From assembly GCF_003852315.1 (NCBI RefSeq), contig NZ_CP027762.1, forward strand, positions 6,243,501 to 6,307,500: DNA of 64,000 nucleotides. The letters are read 5' to 3'. Shown piece by piece: positions 43,065 to 52,143 of this stretch. This stretch comes from Pseudomonas sp. LBUM920 (lineage in GTDB: Bacteria > Pseudomonadota > Gammaproteobacteria > Pseudomonadales > Pseudomonadaceae). The notes under the pieces were generated by a model. The model saw only the letters and a program-made list of their open reading frames with translations. It was not told the DNA's origin and made no database searches. Within the stretch, counting starts at the first letter, position 1. Each line of letters starts with the position of its first letter. A program made the translations under genes and the position numbers.

Positions 43065-43742
43065 ATGTCGCGTTACCTTTTTTTAATGCTTGGCTTGGTG
43101 GTTTCCATGACCCATGCGGCAGAACAATCGCCGTCAAAAACTACAGCCCAAGACCCGCACGACCTTGCTTACAGCCTGGGCGCCAGCCTCGGCGAACGAC
43201 TGCGCCAGGAAGTGCCCGACCTGCAGATCCAGGCGTTGATCGATGGCCTTAAACAAGCCTATCAAGGCAAACCACTGGCGCTGGACAATGCACGGATCGA
43301 GCAGATCCTCGCCGAGCACGAAGCACAGAGCGCGGCCGAGGCTGAGGCACCGCAAAGCGAAAAAGCACTCGCTGCCGAACAGCAATTTTTATCCAAGGAA
43401 AAAGCAACAGCCGGCGTGCGTGAGTTATCGAATGGCATCCTGCTGACGGAGCTGACGCCGGGTACCGGCAGCAAGCCGTTGGCCAGTGATGAGGTGCAAG
43501 TGAAATACGTAGGGCGGTTGCCCGATGGGACTGTCTTCGATCAGAGCACACAACCGCAATGGTTTCGCCTGGACAGTGTGATCAGCGGTTGGAGCAGCGC
43601 GCTGCAACAGATGCCGGTAGGCGCGAAATGGCGTCTGGTGATCCCTTCCGCCCAAGCCTATGGCGCCGACGGTGCTGGCGAGTTGATCCCTGCTTATACG
43701 CCGCTGGTGTTCGAGATCGAACTGCTCGGCACTCGCCATTGA
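43065..43742 (+). CDS. FKBP-type peptidyl-prolyl isomerase, periplasmic
   Basis: This 225-residue Mip/FkpA-like isomerase has signal peptide MSRYLFLMLGLVVSMTHAAE. The N-terminal dimerisation domain (DLAYSLGASLGERLRQEVPD) and linker helix extend to about residue 115. The C-terminal FKBP domain has VQVKYVGRLPDGTVFDQS and VISGWSSALQQMPVGAKWRL. Two expected active-site aromatics are kept. It lies between algP and algQ, as in P. aeruginosa. GGAGA precedes the ATG. Confidence 0.92.
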   Translation: MSRYLFLMLGLVVSMTHAAEQSPSKTTAQDPHDLAYSLGASLGERLRQEVPDLQIQALIDGLKQAYQGKPLALDNARIEQILAEHEAQSAAEAEAPQSEKALAAEQQFLSKEKATAGVRELSNGILLTELTPGTGSKPLASDEVQVKYVGRLPDGTVFDQSTQPQWFRLDSVISGWSSALQQMPVGAKWRLVIPSAQAYGADGAGELIPAYTPLVFEIELLGTRH

Positions 43743-43747
43743 CCCAA

Positions 43748-43779
43748 TAAAAAACGGTGCGCCATGCGCACCGTTTTTT
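43748..43779. terminator. Bidirectional terminator between FKBP gene and algQ
   Basis: AAAAAACGGTGCGCCATGCG continues into CACCGTTTTTT: a 9-bp stem (CGGTGCGC/GCGCACCG) with A and T tracts on both sides, serving both convergent genes. Confidence 0.92.
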
Positions 43780-43795
43780 GTCTCGCCGCCAAGGC

Positions 43796-44254
43796 TCAGG
43801 CCTGGGTGGCGGCCTCTTCTTTGTGAGCGTTGTGCAACACTTCGATCAGGCAATCTTCCAGCTCGAAACGTTCGTGCAGTAACCCGCCAAGCTCTTTGAA
43901 TTTTTCGGCAACACATTTGCCGGCATCGCACAATTCGGTGAACACCAGCAGTTTTTCCGTGATGACATCGATGCGCGGGTAGATGGTCTCGGCCAAGTCC
44001 AGACCACGCTGATCATCAAAGGCTTCCGCCTCTTTGGTCAGTTGTTCGTAGACGCCGAAATGTCCGGCAGACACGTAGTCCACCAACACAGCGCAAAAGT
44101 CTTGCAGCGGCTCGCGATTCTCACCCAATGCTTCGGGCTTGGCGCCAAGAGCATCAAAGGCCCGAACCAGTTCGTGACGTGCCTTCAACCAGCTGTCGAT
44201 CAGCTTGTGCACCCCACCCCAGCGTTCCTGAGCATTCTGACAACTTTCCAGCAT
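43796..44254 (-). CDS. algQ: Rsd/AlgQ anti-RNA polymerase sigma70 factor
   Basis: This 152-residue cytosolic regulator of the Rsd/AlgQ family binds region 4 of sigma70 and shifts polymerase to alternative sigma factors. In P. aeruginosa AlgQ affects alginate and virulence genes. The start is MLESCQNAQERWGGVHKLID with the sigma-binding helices following (LIDSWLKARHELVRAF, LQDFCAVLVDYVSAGHF, YPRIDVITEKLLVF). Length is usual. It has its own region upstream and a shared terminator downstream. Confidence 0.95.
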   Translation of the reverse strand: MLESCQNAQERWGGVHKLIDSWLKARHELVRAFDALGAKPEALGENREPLQDFCAVLVDYVSAGHFGVYEQLTKEAEAFDDQRGLDLAETIYPRIDVITEKLLVFTELCDAGKCVAEKFKELGGLLHERFELEDCLIEVLHNAHKEEAATQA

Positions 44255-44463
44255 GATGATCTCTCTTCCCTATAGGGGGCGCTGCCGCCTGTGCCCGCGC
44301 AACACTCAAGGATAAAAGCAGCAGCCGGACAAGGCCGCATTTGGCAAACGGTTTCGATAATGCGTGCGGGCCAGATTATGCCCGCATGACTATGGCTTCA
44401 AGGTACGCAGGAGAGAAAGTTCATACAAGTGTTTAATCCCGTCCTACGACCCGCGACACACTT

Positions 44464-44985
44464 TCAAGGCCTTGCGAGACCCCATCGGCGACTTAAAAAC
44501 AACCGCGAAAACTGCAGGATGCCCAGCATCAGCATGGCCAGGAAGAACAGCAAGCTCCATTCGGGCACGCTGAGATCGAACAGTGTCCAGTTGATCTCAA
44601 CGCAATCGACAGTGCCTTTGACGGTCAACTGCAGTGCTTGCCACAGCGACAGGTTTTCAATCATGTAGTGCAGGCTTGGCCAGCAATCGGTGGTCTGCCC
44701 CGGTGCGGCATTTTGTAGCAGCACCTGGCGTACGGCAGTGATGGCGCCGAGCAATGCGCAGCCCATGCTGGCAAACCCGTAGAGGTAAACCGCAGAGCGC
44801 TTTGGATTATGAATTGCCGCGACCAGATTGATCAGCGTGAAGGCTGCCAGAAAGATACGTTGCAGCTGGCAAAGGAAACACGGGCGTAGCAACGCGCCGT
44901 ACTCAAGATAAAACGACGCGCCCAACGTCAGCACACCAGCCATGAACGCCAGGAAAAACAAGGAGCGTGAAGGGGCCAAAGACAT
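44464..44985 (-). CDS. dsbB: Disulfide bond formation protein DsbB
   Basis: This 173-residue inner-membrane protein has four membrane segments and oxidises periplasmic DsbA using quinones. The first redox pair is CFLC in LLRPCFLCQLQRIFLAAF. The second periplasmic loop carries cysteines in TTDCWPS and GTVDCVEI. Start MSLAPSRSLFFLAFMAG is chosen by family; the ORF extends to 45045. It corresponds to the DsbB paralogue next to the haem operon (called dsbH in P. aeruginosa as I recall). Confidence 0.93.
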   Translation of the reverse strand: MSLAPSRSLFFLAFMAGVLTLGASFYLEYGALLRPCFLCQLQRIFLAAFTLINLVAAIHNPKRSAVYLYGFASMGCALLGAITAVRQVLLQNAAPGQTTDCWPSLHYMIENLSLWQALQLTVKGTVDCVEINWTLFDLSVPEWSLLFFLAMLMLGILQFSRLFLSRRWGLARP

Positions 44986-45150
44986 TGTTATCCGTACCGC
45001 AAGAGATAGGCCGTCACGGTAGAGGAAAGGCCTGACCCCTTTCAATACTCGTTAGAGCAGACAATTCCGCGAGAGCATAGGGATATCTCGTCAGACCCTG
45101 GATGACTTTAAGCAGCTATCAGTAGGAATTTACTACGTAGCGCTTTAGAC

Positions 45151-45207
45151 CCAGTATTTACTGGCTAACGAAGGGTTGGCTCTCAGAAACGTCCGAGCCA
45201 ACCTTCG
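45151..45207 (-). other. Two adjacent hairpins downstream of hemY
   Basis: A strong hairpin GGTTGGCTC (45174-45182) and GAGCCAACC (45195-45203), extended by CGAA/TTCG with one bulge, lies 15 bases past the hemY stop. Next to it is a compact palindrome CCAGTA-TT-TACTGG (45151-45164). Neither has the T tract of an intrinsic terminator. They may stabilise the hem operon mRNA end or form part of a small RNA. Confidence 0.5.
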
Positions 45208-45221
45208 CCAACTTTCCTACT

Positions 45222-46463
45222 TCAAACCCGCGCGGGCATGGGCAACGGTGATGCCAGCAAGCGACTGTCCAGCAGCCCCAGCCCCTCCTGGAACAGCTGA
45301 TTGCTGCGCTCGGTGTCACCCAATTGGGCCAACAGCCGTGCCAGCTCAGCGCAGGCCTCAGGGTTGCGTTGAACCTGCAGGCTGCTTTCAAGGTAATCCC
45401 GCGCCTTGCCCCACAAGCTGTTTTGCAGGCACAAGCGACTCAGGGTCAGCAGCAAGCTGGCGTCACGCGGGTGATCCTTGAGCCAGCCTTCGGCAAACTT
45501 CAATTGCCGGGCCGAATCAGCGCCCCGCAACAAACCATAAAGCCGGATCAAGTGGCTGTCATAGCCGCGCTTGATGGCGCTGCGCAGCACGTCCTCAGCC
45601 TTGGCGTCGGCCCCCAGCCGGCGCAGTTGCTCGGCGTATGCCAGAACCAGCTGCGGCTCCTGGCGCTGGGCGGATGTGAGTTGCTCCCACGCCCGATCAA
45701 GAGACTGCAAGCCTGCTTCACCCTGCTCTTCACGCTGGGCCGCCAGCCCGAGGTTTTCACCCCAGGCGCGACGCTCCAGCTCGGCCAGCTCGCTGGCGGG
45801 AAGGACTTTGTCTTTTCGCAGTTCCGGCAACAAGCGAATCACTGATGACCAATCGCCCCGCTGCTGATGCAGACGCTGCAACTGTCGCAGCACCTGCGGA
45901 TTGTGCGGATGACGCTCGTGCATCGCCTGCAAGGTCACCAAGGCGCCTTCTGTATCGCCACGGTCCATCTGCAATTGCGCATGGCTCAAGGCAACCGCCA
46001 GCTCAGCCTGGGGCTGGCGCTCCAGCGCGCGCTCCAGCAAACCGTCGGATTCTTCATAACGGCCCTGCTCATTGGCCGCGCGTGCCGCGCCAAGGTAGTA
46101 CAGCAGTGGCTGGCGCTCCGCTTCGGCGGCGCGGTGCAGGTGGCGTTCGGCACTGGCCCAGCGACCTTCGGCGAGGTCCAGCTGGCCCTGCTCAATCGCA
46201 ATTTGTACCCGGCGACTGCGGTTACGTCGCGACCATGGGTTGACCACTCCACCGGAGGTGCTGAGCAGGCTCAGCAACACACGGATCAGATAGATCGCCA
46301 GGCCGACGGCAAACACGGCCACCAGCGTCGCCCACAGGCTCGACTCGTAATGCAGCAGATGGGGATAGGTAATCAGCACGTAGCCGGTGTGCTTGGAAAT
46401 GCCCACGCCCAGCGCCAGGGCGATTGCAATCGCCAGGACCAGGATCACATAGAAACGCTTCAT
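45222..46463 (-). CDS. hemY: Haem biosynthesis-associated TPR protein HemY
   Basis: This 413-residue inner-membrane protein has two N-terminal membrane segments (VILVLAIAIALALGVGI and TLVAVFAVGLAIYLIRVLL). A cytoplasmic TPR array runs from about residue 90 onward (LAEGRWASAERHLHRAAEAE, AARAANEQGRYEESDGLLER). It is the proteobacterial HemY of the hemCDXY operon, not the oxygen-dependent protoporphyrinogen oxidase of the same name. Its precise role in haem synthesis is unclear. It starts 5 bases after hemX. Confidence 0.94.
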   Translation of the reverse strand: MKRFYVILVLAIAIALALGVGISKHTGYVLITYPHLLHYESSLWATLVAVFAVGLAIYLIRVLLSLLSTSGGVVNPWSRRNRSRRVQIAIEQGQLDLAEGRWASAERHLHRAAEAERQPLLYYLGAARAANEQGRYEESDGLLERALERQPQAELAVALSHAQLQMDRGDTEGALVTLQAMHERHPHNPQVLRQLQRLHQQRGDWSSVIRLLPELRKDKVLPASELAELERRAWGENLGLAAQREEQGEAGLQSLDRAWEQLTSAQRQEPQLVLAYAEQLRRLGADAKAEDVLRSAIKRGYDSHLIRLYGLLRGADSARQLKFAEGWLKDHPRDASLLLTLSRLCLQNSLWGKARDYLESSLQVQRNPEACAELARLLAQLGDTERSNQLFQEGLGLLDSRLLASPLPMPARV

Positions 46464-46468
46464 CGGCT

Positions 46469-47584
46469 CTACTCCTGGGTCGCTGGCGTGCCCGCCGACG
46501 CCTTGGCTTCATCGGCAGACAGATGACGACGTTCGAGGTAGGCCTGCACGGCGGCCAGGCTGGCCGCCAGGTCAGGCGTGACCACGGAAACGGCCTTGGG
46601 CTCAAGCTCGGCGATACGCGCAAGCATCGCCTTGCTCTGCGGGTTGTCCTGGTTGAAGTTATCTTGCAGGACACTGCGCGCCTCGCCCAGGGAACGGCTG
46701 TACACCGCCGTTTCACCATTGAGCGCAGCCCATTGCGCCTGCTCAAGAGCCAGGCTCAACGCCAGGCGTACCTGATTCAGGCCTTGACCGGCGAGCAACG
46801 GTCGAATGTTGTCGTCCGGGTTGAAGTCGATGCGGAAGTAGCGGGAAATATCCTCCCACCATTGGCTCAAGCGACCTTGCGTATCGCTGGTCGGACGACC
46901 TTGAGAGCCCGGCTCGCCGAGCTGATATTCCGGGGCAATAGCCGCCAGTTGTACAACCTGATCGCGCAGCGCGGCGAGTTGCAGATAAAGCCCGGTGCGG
47001 TCCGGCTGCTCGGTACTGCGCAACGCGGCAAGGCTCTTGGCCAGTTGCTCGCGTGCGGCGTAGGAGCCCGGATCACTTTGCTCGCGCAGAATTTCGTCAG
47101 CCCCCTGGACCAGTGACTGCGCGCTGTTGATGTCCTGCAGGGCAGACAAACGCAAGCTGGCCAGACGGATCAAATGCTCGGCTTCAGCCAGGCGCCAGTC
47201 CTGGCGACTGGCACCCAGCACGGTTTCCAGGCGCTGGCTCAAACGCTGCTGATCGCCCTGCAACTGGGCTACCAGACGGCGGCGTTCTTCCAGCTCATCT
47301 GCACCGGGCAATTGCGCCAGTCGGGTAGTCAGCTGTTGCTGGCTCTGCTTGAGGGATTGGGATTGCTCGTCGAGTGCTTGCACCTGGCTCGACTGTTGTT
47401 GACTGCCGGCTTGCAGGGCGCGGACCTGCCAAATGCCCCATCCGCCAGCGGCGACACCTGCGGCGCCGAGCAACAAGGCCACGATTGCCAGGCCATTGCC
47501 ACGGCGTGGCGCGGCGACCGGTGACTCAACCGGCGCATCGAGTGCGGGCTGGGTTTCATCTTTAGGCAAGGCTGTTTCGCTCAC
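46469..47584 (-). CDS. hemX: HemX (uroporphyrinogen-III C-methyltransferase-like) membrane protein
   Basis: This 371-residue inner-membrane protein has a short cytoplasmic N-terminus rich in Pro, Ala and Glu and one membrane segment (GNGLAIVALLLGAAGVAAGG). A long coiled coil follows (LDEQSQSLKQSQQQLTTRLA, LQGDQQRLSQRLETVL), then a conserved C-terminal domain (WWEDISRYFRIDF). Despite the database label, no methyltransferase fold is visible. It is part of the hemCDXY operon, 41 bases after hemD. Confidence 0.93.
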   Translation of the reverse strand: MSETALPKDETQPALDAPVESPVAAPRRGNGLAIVALLLGAAGVAAGGWGIWQVRALQAGSQQQSSQVQALDEQSQSLKQSQQQLTTRLAQLPGADELEERRRLVAQLQGDQQRLSQRLETVLGASRQDWRLAEAEHLIRLASLRLSALQDINSAQSLVQGADEILREQSDPGSYAAREQLAKSLAALRSTEQPDRTGLYLQLAALRDQVVQLAAIAPEYQLGEPGSQGRPTSDTQGRLSQWWEDISRYFRIDFNPDDNIRPLLAGQGLNQVRLALSLALEQAQWAALNGETAVYSRSLGEARSVLQDNFNQDNPQSKAMLARIAELEPKAVSVVTPDLAASLAAVQAYLERRHLSADEAKASAGTPATQE

Positions 47585-47625
47585 GTATCCGTCCTTTGCG
47601 TATCAGAGAGTGGGCGCGGCTTGCC

Positions 47626-48375
47626 TCACAAGGCAGCGCTGCGCAACGCCACTAACAAAGCCGCGGCACTCGCACCGCGACAATCCACAACTTTTTCTGC
47701 GCCAGCGGCCCGCGCCATTTCATAGACGCGAGGGCTGGGCACGAACAATGGCAGCCGTGCCACCTGCGGCCAATCGGGGCCAGCCAACGCTTGCAGGTGC
47801 AAAAAACCCTGCCCACTGCTGACCACCACGCCGTTCAAGCGTTCCAACTGTATGCGTTGCATCAGCTCCCCGGCGTCGTACGCCGGAAGGGAGCGACGAT
47901 ACAACTCCAGATAATCGACACTAGCACCTTGCTCGCGTAAACGCTCAGCCAGCAGCTCCCGCCCGCCTTCGCCACGCAGGATCAACACCTGCGCATCGGG
48001 GTGTGCGATAGCCTCGCGCAAGGCGGGCAGTGCAAGCAAGGCCTCGCTGTCATCGCCGGTTTGCGGGTAATGAACAGTGAGGTCGTGATCGGCCAGTACT
48101 TGCGCGGTGGCCGCGCCGACGCTGAACCAGGGCAGTTGCGGCCAATGCCGATCCAGCTGTTGCAAGGCCAGGCGCGCGGCAGGCTTGCTGACCACGATGA
48201 CCGCGCTATAACGGCCCAGATCACAAAAGACCGCTTGTTGCTCAGCCGTCACCGGCAAGGCCTGGATCGCCAACAATGGCAGACTGCTGCTGAAAATGCC
48301 GGCCTCGGACAACGTCGCGGCCAGGGCCATGGCTTCCTCGACAGGCCGCGTCAGCAACAGACGCCAGTCGGTCAC
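47626..48375 (-). CDS. hemD: Uroporphyrinogen-III synthase
   Basis: This 249-residue cytosolic enzyme closes and inverts ring D of hydroxymethylbilane to uroporphyrinogen III. The start MTDWRLLLTRPVEEAMALAA carries the conserved LLTRP. The two-domain fold includes VVSKPAARLALQQLDR, LILRGEGGRELLAERLREQG and GVVVSSGQGFLHL. The start overlaps the hemC stop (ATGA), so HemC and HemD are translated together. Confidence 0.95.
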   Translation of the reverse strand: MTDWRLLLTRPVEEAMALAATLSEAGIFSSSLPLLAIQALPVTAEQQAVFCDLGRYSAVIVVSKPAARLALQQLDRHWPQLPWFSVGAATAQVLADHDLTVHYPQTGDDSEALLALPALREAIAHPDAQVLILRGEGGRELLAERLREQGASVDYLELYRRSLPAYDAGELMQRIQLERLNGVVVSSGQGFLHLQALAGPDWPQVARLPLFVPSPRVYEMARAAGAEKVVDCRGASAAALLVALRSAAL

Positions 48376-49313
48376 TGCGGACCAGCCTCGCCATAGATTT
48401 TTTGCAGAATGACACCGGCGCCTTTTTCCAGCAGCTCTTCTGCCACCTGAATTCCCAGCGCGGTAGCATCACGCTGCGGCCCGCGAACCTCGGCGGTGAG
48501 CAGCGTGCCGCCTGCGGGGTCGCCTACCAAACCACGCAGCCACAGGTTTTCACCCTCGAGCACGGCGTAACAGGCGATCGGTACCTGGCAGCCGCCGTTG
48601 AGGCGTTTGTTCAGCGCGCGCTCGGCCGTGACACGCACTTCGGTGTCTTGATGATCAAGGGGTTTGAGCAGGGCGTGAATTTCACTGTCTGCGGTGCGGC
48701 ATTCGATACCCACAGCGCCTTGTCCGCCCGCGGGCAAGCTGTCTTCTACGCTGATGGCCGAGGTGACGCGGTCTTCGAAGCCCAGGCGAATCAGGCCAGC
48801 CGCTGCAAGAATAATCGCGTCATATTCGCCCGCATCCAACTTGGCCAGACGGGTGTTGACGTTGCCGCGCAGAAAACGAATTTGCAGGTCCGGCCGGCGA
48901 GTCAGCAACTGCGCCTGGCGACGCAGGCTTGAGGTGCCGACGACACTGCCCAAGGGCAGCTCATCCAGCGACGCGTAAGTGTTGGATACAAACGCGTCAC
49001 GCGGGTCTTCGCGCTCGCAGATGCAATACAGGCCAAGACCTTCAGGGAAGTCCATCGGCACGTCTTTCATCGAATGCACGGCGATGTCAGCTTCGTTTTC
49101 CAGCAGTGCGGTTTCCAGTTCCTTGACGAACAAGCCCTTGCCGCCAATCTTCGACAATGGCGAGTCGAGCAGCTTGTCGCCGCGACTGACCATGGGCACC
49201 AGAGACACTTTCAGCCCTGGATGGGCTTGCTCAAGGCGTGCTTTGACGTATTCGGCCTGCCACAAGGCCAGGGCACTTTTACGGGTGGCGATGCGGATTT
49301 CGCGAGAGGACAT
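48372..49313 (-). CDS. hemC: Porphobilinogen deaminase (hydroxymethylbilane synthase)
   Basis: This 313-residue cytosolic enzyme polymerises four porphobilinogens. The start is SREIRIATRKSALALWQAEY. The catalytic and arginine sites are KDVPMDFPEGL, SLRRQAQLLTRRPDLQIRFLRG (split here as SLRRQAQLL and RFLRGNVNTRL) and the dipyrromethane-binding cysteine in LNGGCQVPIACY. First gene of hemCDXY; the promoter should lie in the 137-base gap before algR. Confidence 0.97.
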   Translation of the reverse strand: MSSREIRIATRKSALALWQAEYVKARLEQAHPGLKVSLVPMVSRGDKLLDSPLSKIGGKGLFVKELETALLENEADIAVHSMKDVPMDFPEGLGLYCICEREDPRDAFVSNTYASLDELPLGSVVGTSSLRRQAQLLTRRPDLQIRFLRGNVNTRLAKLDAGEYDAIILAAAGLIRLGFEDRVTSAISVEDSLPAGGQGAVGIECRTADSEIHALLKPLDHQDTEVRVTAERALNKRLNGGCQVPIACYAVLEGENLWLRGLVGDPAGGTLLTAEVRGPQRDATALGIQVAEELLEKGAGVILQKIYGEAGPQ

Positions 49314-49450
49314 GGATCAATCCGTACTGAATAGATACGGCAGATAATAACAGCTCAGGCAAACACGCTTTGATTTGAATCAGCAAGTGCGGGGCCTCCC
49401 TGGCCGCGTCGCACCGGGATACAGAATGCAGACCTCGCCAAAGCCCCTGG

Positions 49451-50197
49451 CTAAAGCTGCTGCATCATCTTGCGCACACCGGCGACGTGGCGTCGGCTGA
49501 CGATCAGGGCATCGCCGTTAAGCCCTTTGAGGAACAACTGAAAGTGCCCCAGAGGCGTGCGCTGCAGGCGCTCTATTCGCTCACGGGCCACCAGCGCGTT
49601 GCGGTGGATGCGCACAAAGCGGTCGCCGAATTCGTCCTCAAGGGCCTTGAGTGGCTCATCGAGCAACACTTCACCCGTCTCGTGACGCAAGGTCACGTAC
49701 TTGTGGTCGGCGATAAAGTAGACCACCTGGTTCAGCGGAATCAGCTCGATACCTTTACGGGTCCGTGCACTGATATGGCTGCGTGGCCCGTTACCACTCT
49801 GAGCTGCTGGCTGGGTCAAAGCGGCGAGCTGGACGCGGTTGGGACGCTCGGCCTTTTTCAGGGCCTTGAGCAGCGCCTCAGCGGTCACCGGCTTGGCAAG
49901 AAAGCTGACACCGCTGTCTTCCAGGGTTTGCGCAGAAAACTCTTCTTGAGCTGCACACAACACCACGGCAGGCGGCGATTCTCGCTCACTCAAGCGGGCG
50001 GCCACTTGCAAGCCATCAAGACCCGGCAGGCGAATATCGAGCAACACCACATCCGGCTTGAGACTGTCGATCAGCGTCAACGCCTCTTCGCCGTTGGTGG
50101 CGCTCGGTTCAAGCACTGTATAACCCTCGAGTTCACTGACCAAACGGCTCAGTCGCTCGCGGGCTTGGGGTTCGTCATCAACGATCAGGACATTCAT
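49451..50197 (-). CDS. algR: LytTR-type response regulator AlgR
   Basis: This 248-residue regulator has a receiver domain with acidic pocket DDE (residues 7-9) and phosphoacceptor Asp54 (VVLLDIRLPGLDGL). The C-terminal LytTR DNA-binding domain is at about 145-245 (LIPLNQVVYFIADHKYVTLR, FVRIHRNALVARERIERLQR). In P. aeruginosa it controls alginate, twitching motility and cyanide genes. Start MNVLIVDDEPQARER gives the same length as the P. aeruginosa protein. The usual upstream sensor gene algZ/fimS is not present before argH. Confidence 0.96.
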   Translation of the reverse strand: MNVLIVDDEPQARERLSRLVSELEGYTVLEPSATNGEEALTLIDSLKPDVVLLDIRLPGLDGLQVAARLSERESPPAVVLCAAQEEFSAQTLEDSGVSFLAKPVTAEALLKALKKAERPNRVQLAALTQPAAQSGNGPRSHISARTRKGIELIPLNQVVYFIADHKYVTLRHETGEVLLDEPLKALEDEFGDRFVRIHRNALVARERIERLQRTPLGHFQLFLKGLNGDALIVSRRHVAGVRKMMQQL

Positions 50198-50698
50198 ATT
50201 GCGCTGGATTCCTGCGTGAGTCTCGCACAAGGATAGCGTAGACAGGTGCGGTGACTTGCGTCACAGCGATCCACGCTAAGACTAGCGCGAGCGGCAAAAA
50301 GTGCCCCGGCAGCGGCACCCATATTTACCCGGACCTGTTCAATTGCGCCCAAGACCTGCTGCCTTCGGGCATCGTCGTAGGGTTTGCTGATACACAATCC
50401 GAATACCCCCCTTTTTTAATGGATAGTCAGGCTATGACCGCATCACCCGACTTTGGTGCATTCACGCTCTATCAGTGCAACTGTAGACGCTCGCTGAGAC
50501 GATATTGCTCAATCGTCAAATATCGTTTCAATAAAGGCCTGCTCCAGTCTCTTCCCGGAAGCGTTCGGCGGCAAGGCACTTAGCCATCCTTGGCACAAAT
50601 AAAAATGCCGACCACCCGCAGCACCGCCTCCAAGTGCAACCCTGTTATTATCGGCGGCACACCTCAACGCCTCTTTTAAGCAGATCACGAGCGAATCC
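50198..50698. other. algR-argH divergent region, no algZ
   Basis: 501 bases between the divergent algR and argH starts, where P. aeruginosa has the algZ (fimS) sensor kinase gene. A minus-strand open frame at 50194-50397 shows no resemblance to a kinase. A dyad ACGATATT-N12-AATATCGT lies at 50499-50526. The region must hold promoters for both genes; no site could be placed securely. Confidence 0.6.
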
Positions 50699-52093
50699 AT
50701 GAGCACCGACAAGACCAACCAGTCCTGGGGCGGCCGCTTCAGTGAACCCGTCGACGCCTTCGTCGCGCGCTTCACCGCCTCCGTCACTTTCGACCAGCGC
50801 CTGTACCGCCACGACATCATGGGCTCGATCGCCCACGCCACGATGCTGGCCAAGGTCGGCGTGCTGACCGACGCCGAGCGCGACAGCATCATCGATGGCC
50901 TGACCACCATTCGCGGTGAAATCGAGGCCGGCACGTTCGACTGGCGCGTCGACCTGGAAGACGTGCACATGAACATCGAAGCCCGTCTCACCGATCGCAT
51001 CGGTGTGACCGGCAAGAAACTGCACACCGGTCGCAGCCGTAACGACCAGGTGGCTACCGATATTCGCCTGTGGCTGCGTGACGAAATCGACCTGATCCTG
51101 GGCGAAATCACCCGCCTGCAAAAAGGTTTGCTCGAGCAGGCCGAGCGTGAGTCCGGCACTATCATGCCCGGCTTCACCCACCTGCAAACTGCGCAACCGG
51201 TGACCTTCGGCCACCACTTGCTGGCCTGGTTCGAAATGCTCAGCCGCGACTACGAGCGCCTGGTGGATTGCCGCAGGCGCGCCAACCGCATGCCGTTGGG
51301 CAGCGCCGCACTGGCCGGCACCACTTACCCGATCGACCGCGAATACACCGCACAACTGCTGGGTTTTGACGCGGTTGGCGGCAACTCCCTGGACGGCGTG
51401 TCGGACCGTGACTTCGCCATCGAATTCTGCGCTGCCGCCAGCATCGCGATGATGCACTTGTCGCGCTTCTCCGAAGAACTGGTGCTGTGGACCAGTGCGC
51501 AATTCCAGTTCATCGACCTGCCGGACCGCTTCTGCACCGGCAGCTCGATCATGCCGCAAAAGAAAAACCCCGACGTGCCTGAGCTGGTGCGTGGCAAAAG
51601 CGGCCGTGTATTCGGCGCGCTGATGGGCTTGCTGACCTTGATGAAGGGCCAGCCATTGGCCTACAACAAAGACAACCAGGAAGACAAAGAGCCGCTGTTC
51701 GACGCCGCCGACACGCTGCGCGATTCGCTGCGTGCATTTGCCGACATGATCCCGGCGATCAAGCCCAAGCACGCGATCATGCGTGAAGCGGCCTTGCGCG
51801 GGTTCTCCACGGCAACCGACCTGGCGGACTACCTGGTGCGCCGTGGCCTGCCATTCCGCGACTGCCACGAAATCGTCGGCCATGCCGTGAAATACGGCGT
51901 GGACACCGGCAAGGACCTGGCGGAAATGAGCCTGGAAGAGTTGCGCCAATTCAGCGACCAGATCGAGCAGGACGTGTTTGCCGTGCTGACCCTGGAAGGC
52001 TCGGTGAATGCGCGTAATCACGTGGGCGGGACTGCACCGGCGCAGGTCAAGGCCGCCGTCGTACGCGGCCAGGAACTGCTCGCCAGCCGCTAA
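50699..52093 (+). CDS. argH: Argininosuccinate lyase
   Basis: This 464-residue cytosolic enzyme of the fumarase/aspartase superfamily splits argininosuccinate to arginine and fumarate, the last step of arginine synthesis. It begins TNQSWGGRFSEPVDAFVARF. The catalytic loop signature is GSSIMPQKKNPDVPELVRGK. Other conserved blocks are DVHMNIEARLTDRIG, KLHTGRSRNDQVATDIRLW and PGFTHLQTAQPVTFGHH. Length is normal. It is a single gene divergent from algR. Confidence 0.98.
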   Translation: MSTDKTNQSWGGRFSEPVDAFVARFTASVTFDQRLYRHDIMGSIAHATMLAKVGVLTDAERDSIIDGLTTIRGEIEAGTFDWRVDLEDVHMNIEARLTDRIGVTGKKLHTGRSRNDQVATDIRLWLRDEIDLILGEITRLQKGLLEQAERESGTIMPGFTHLQTAQPVTFGHHLLAWFEMLSRDYERLVDCRRRANRMPLGSAALAGTTYPIDREYTAQLLGFDAVGGNSLDGVSDRDFAIEFCAAASIAMMHLSRFSEELVLWTSAQFQFIDLPDRFCTGSSIMPQKKNPDVPELVRGKSGRVFGALMGLLTLMKGQPLAYNKDNQEDKEPLFDAADTLRDSLRAFADMIPAIKPKHAIMREAALRGFSTATDLADYLVRRGLPFRDCHEIVGHAVKYGVDTGKDLAEMSLEELRQFSDQIEQDVFAVLTLEGSVNARNHVGGTAPAQVKAAVVRGQELLASR

Positions 52094-52143
52094 AAGCATC
52101 GCAGCCAAGCCAGCTCCCACCTTTGAATGGGTTCACCACTCAA

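Noticed and set aside
50194..50397. 67-codon minus-strand open frame beside algR as a possible algZ remnant
   Set aside because: No histidine-kinase motifs could be seen, and no good ribosome site. Kept only as a note that algZ is absent.
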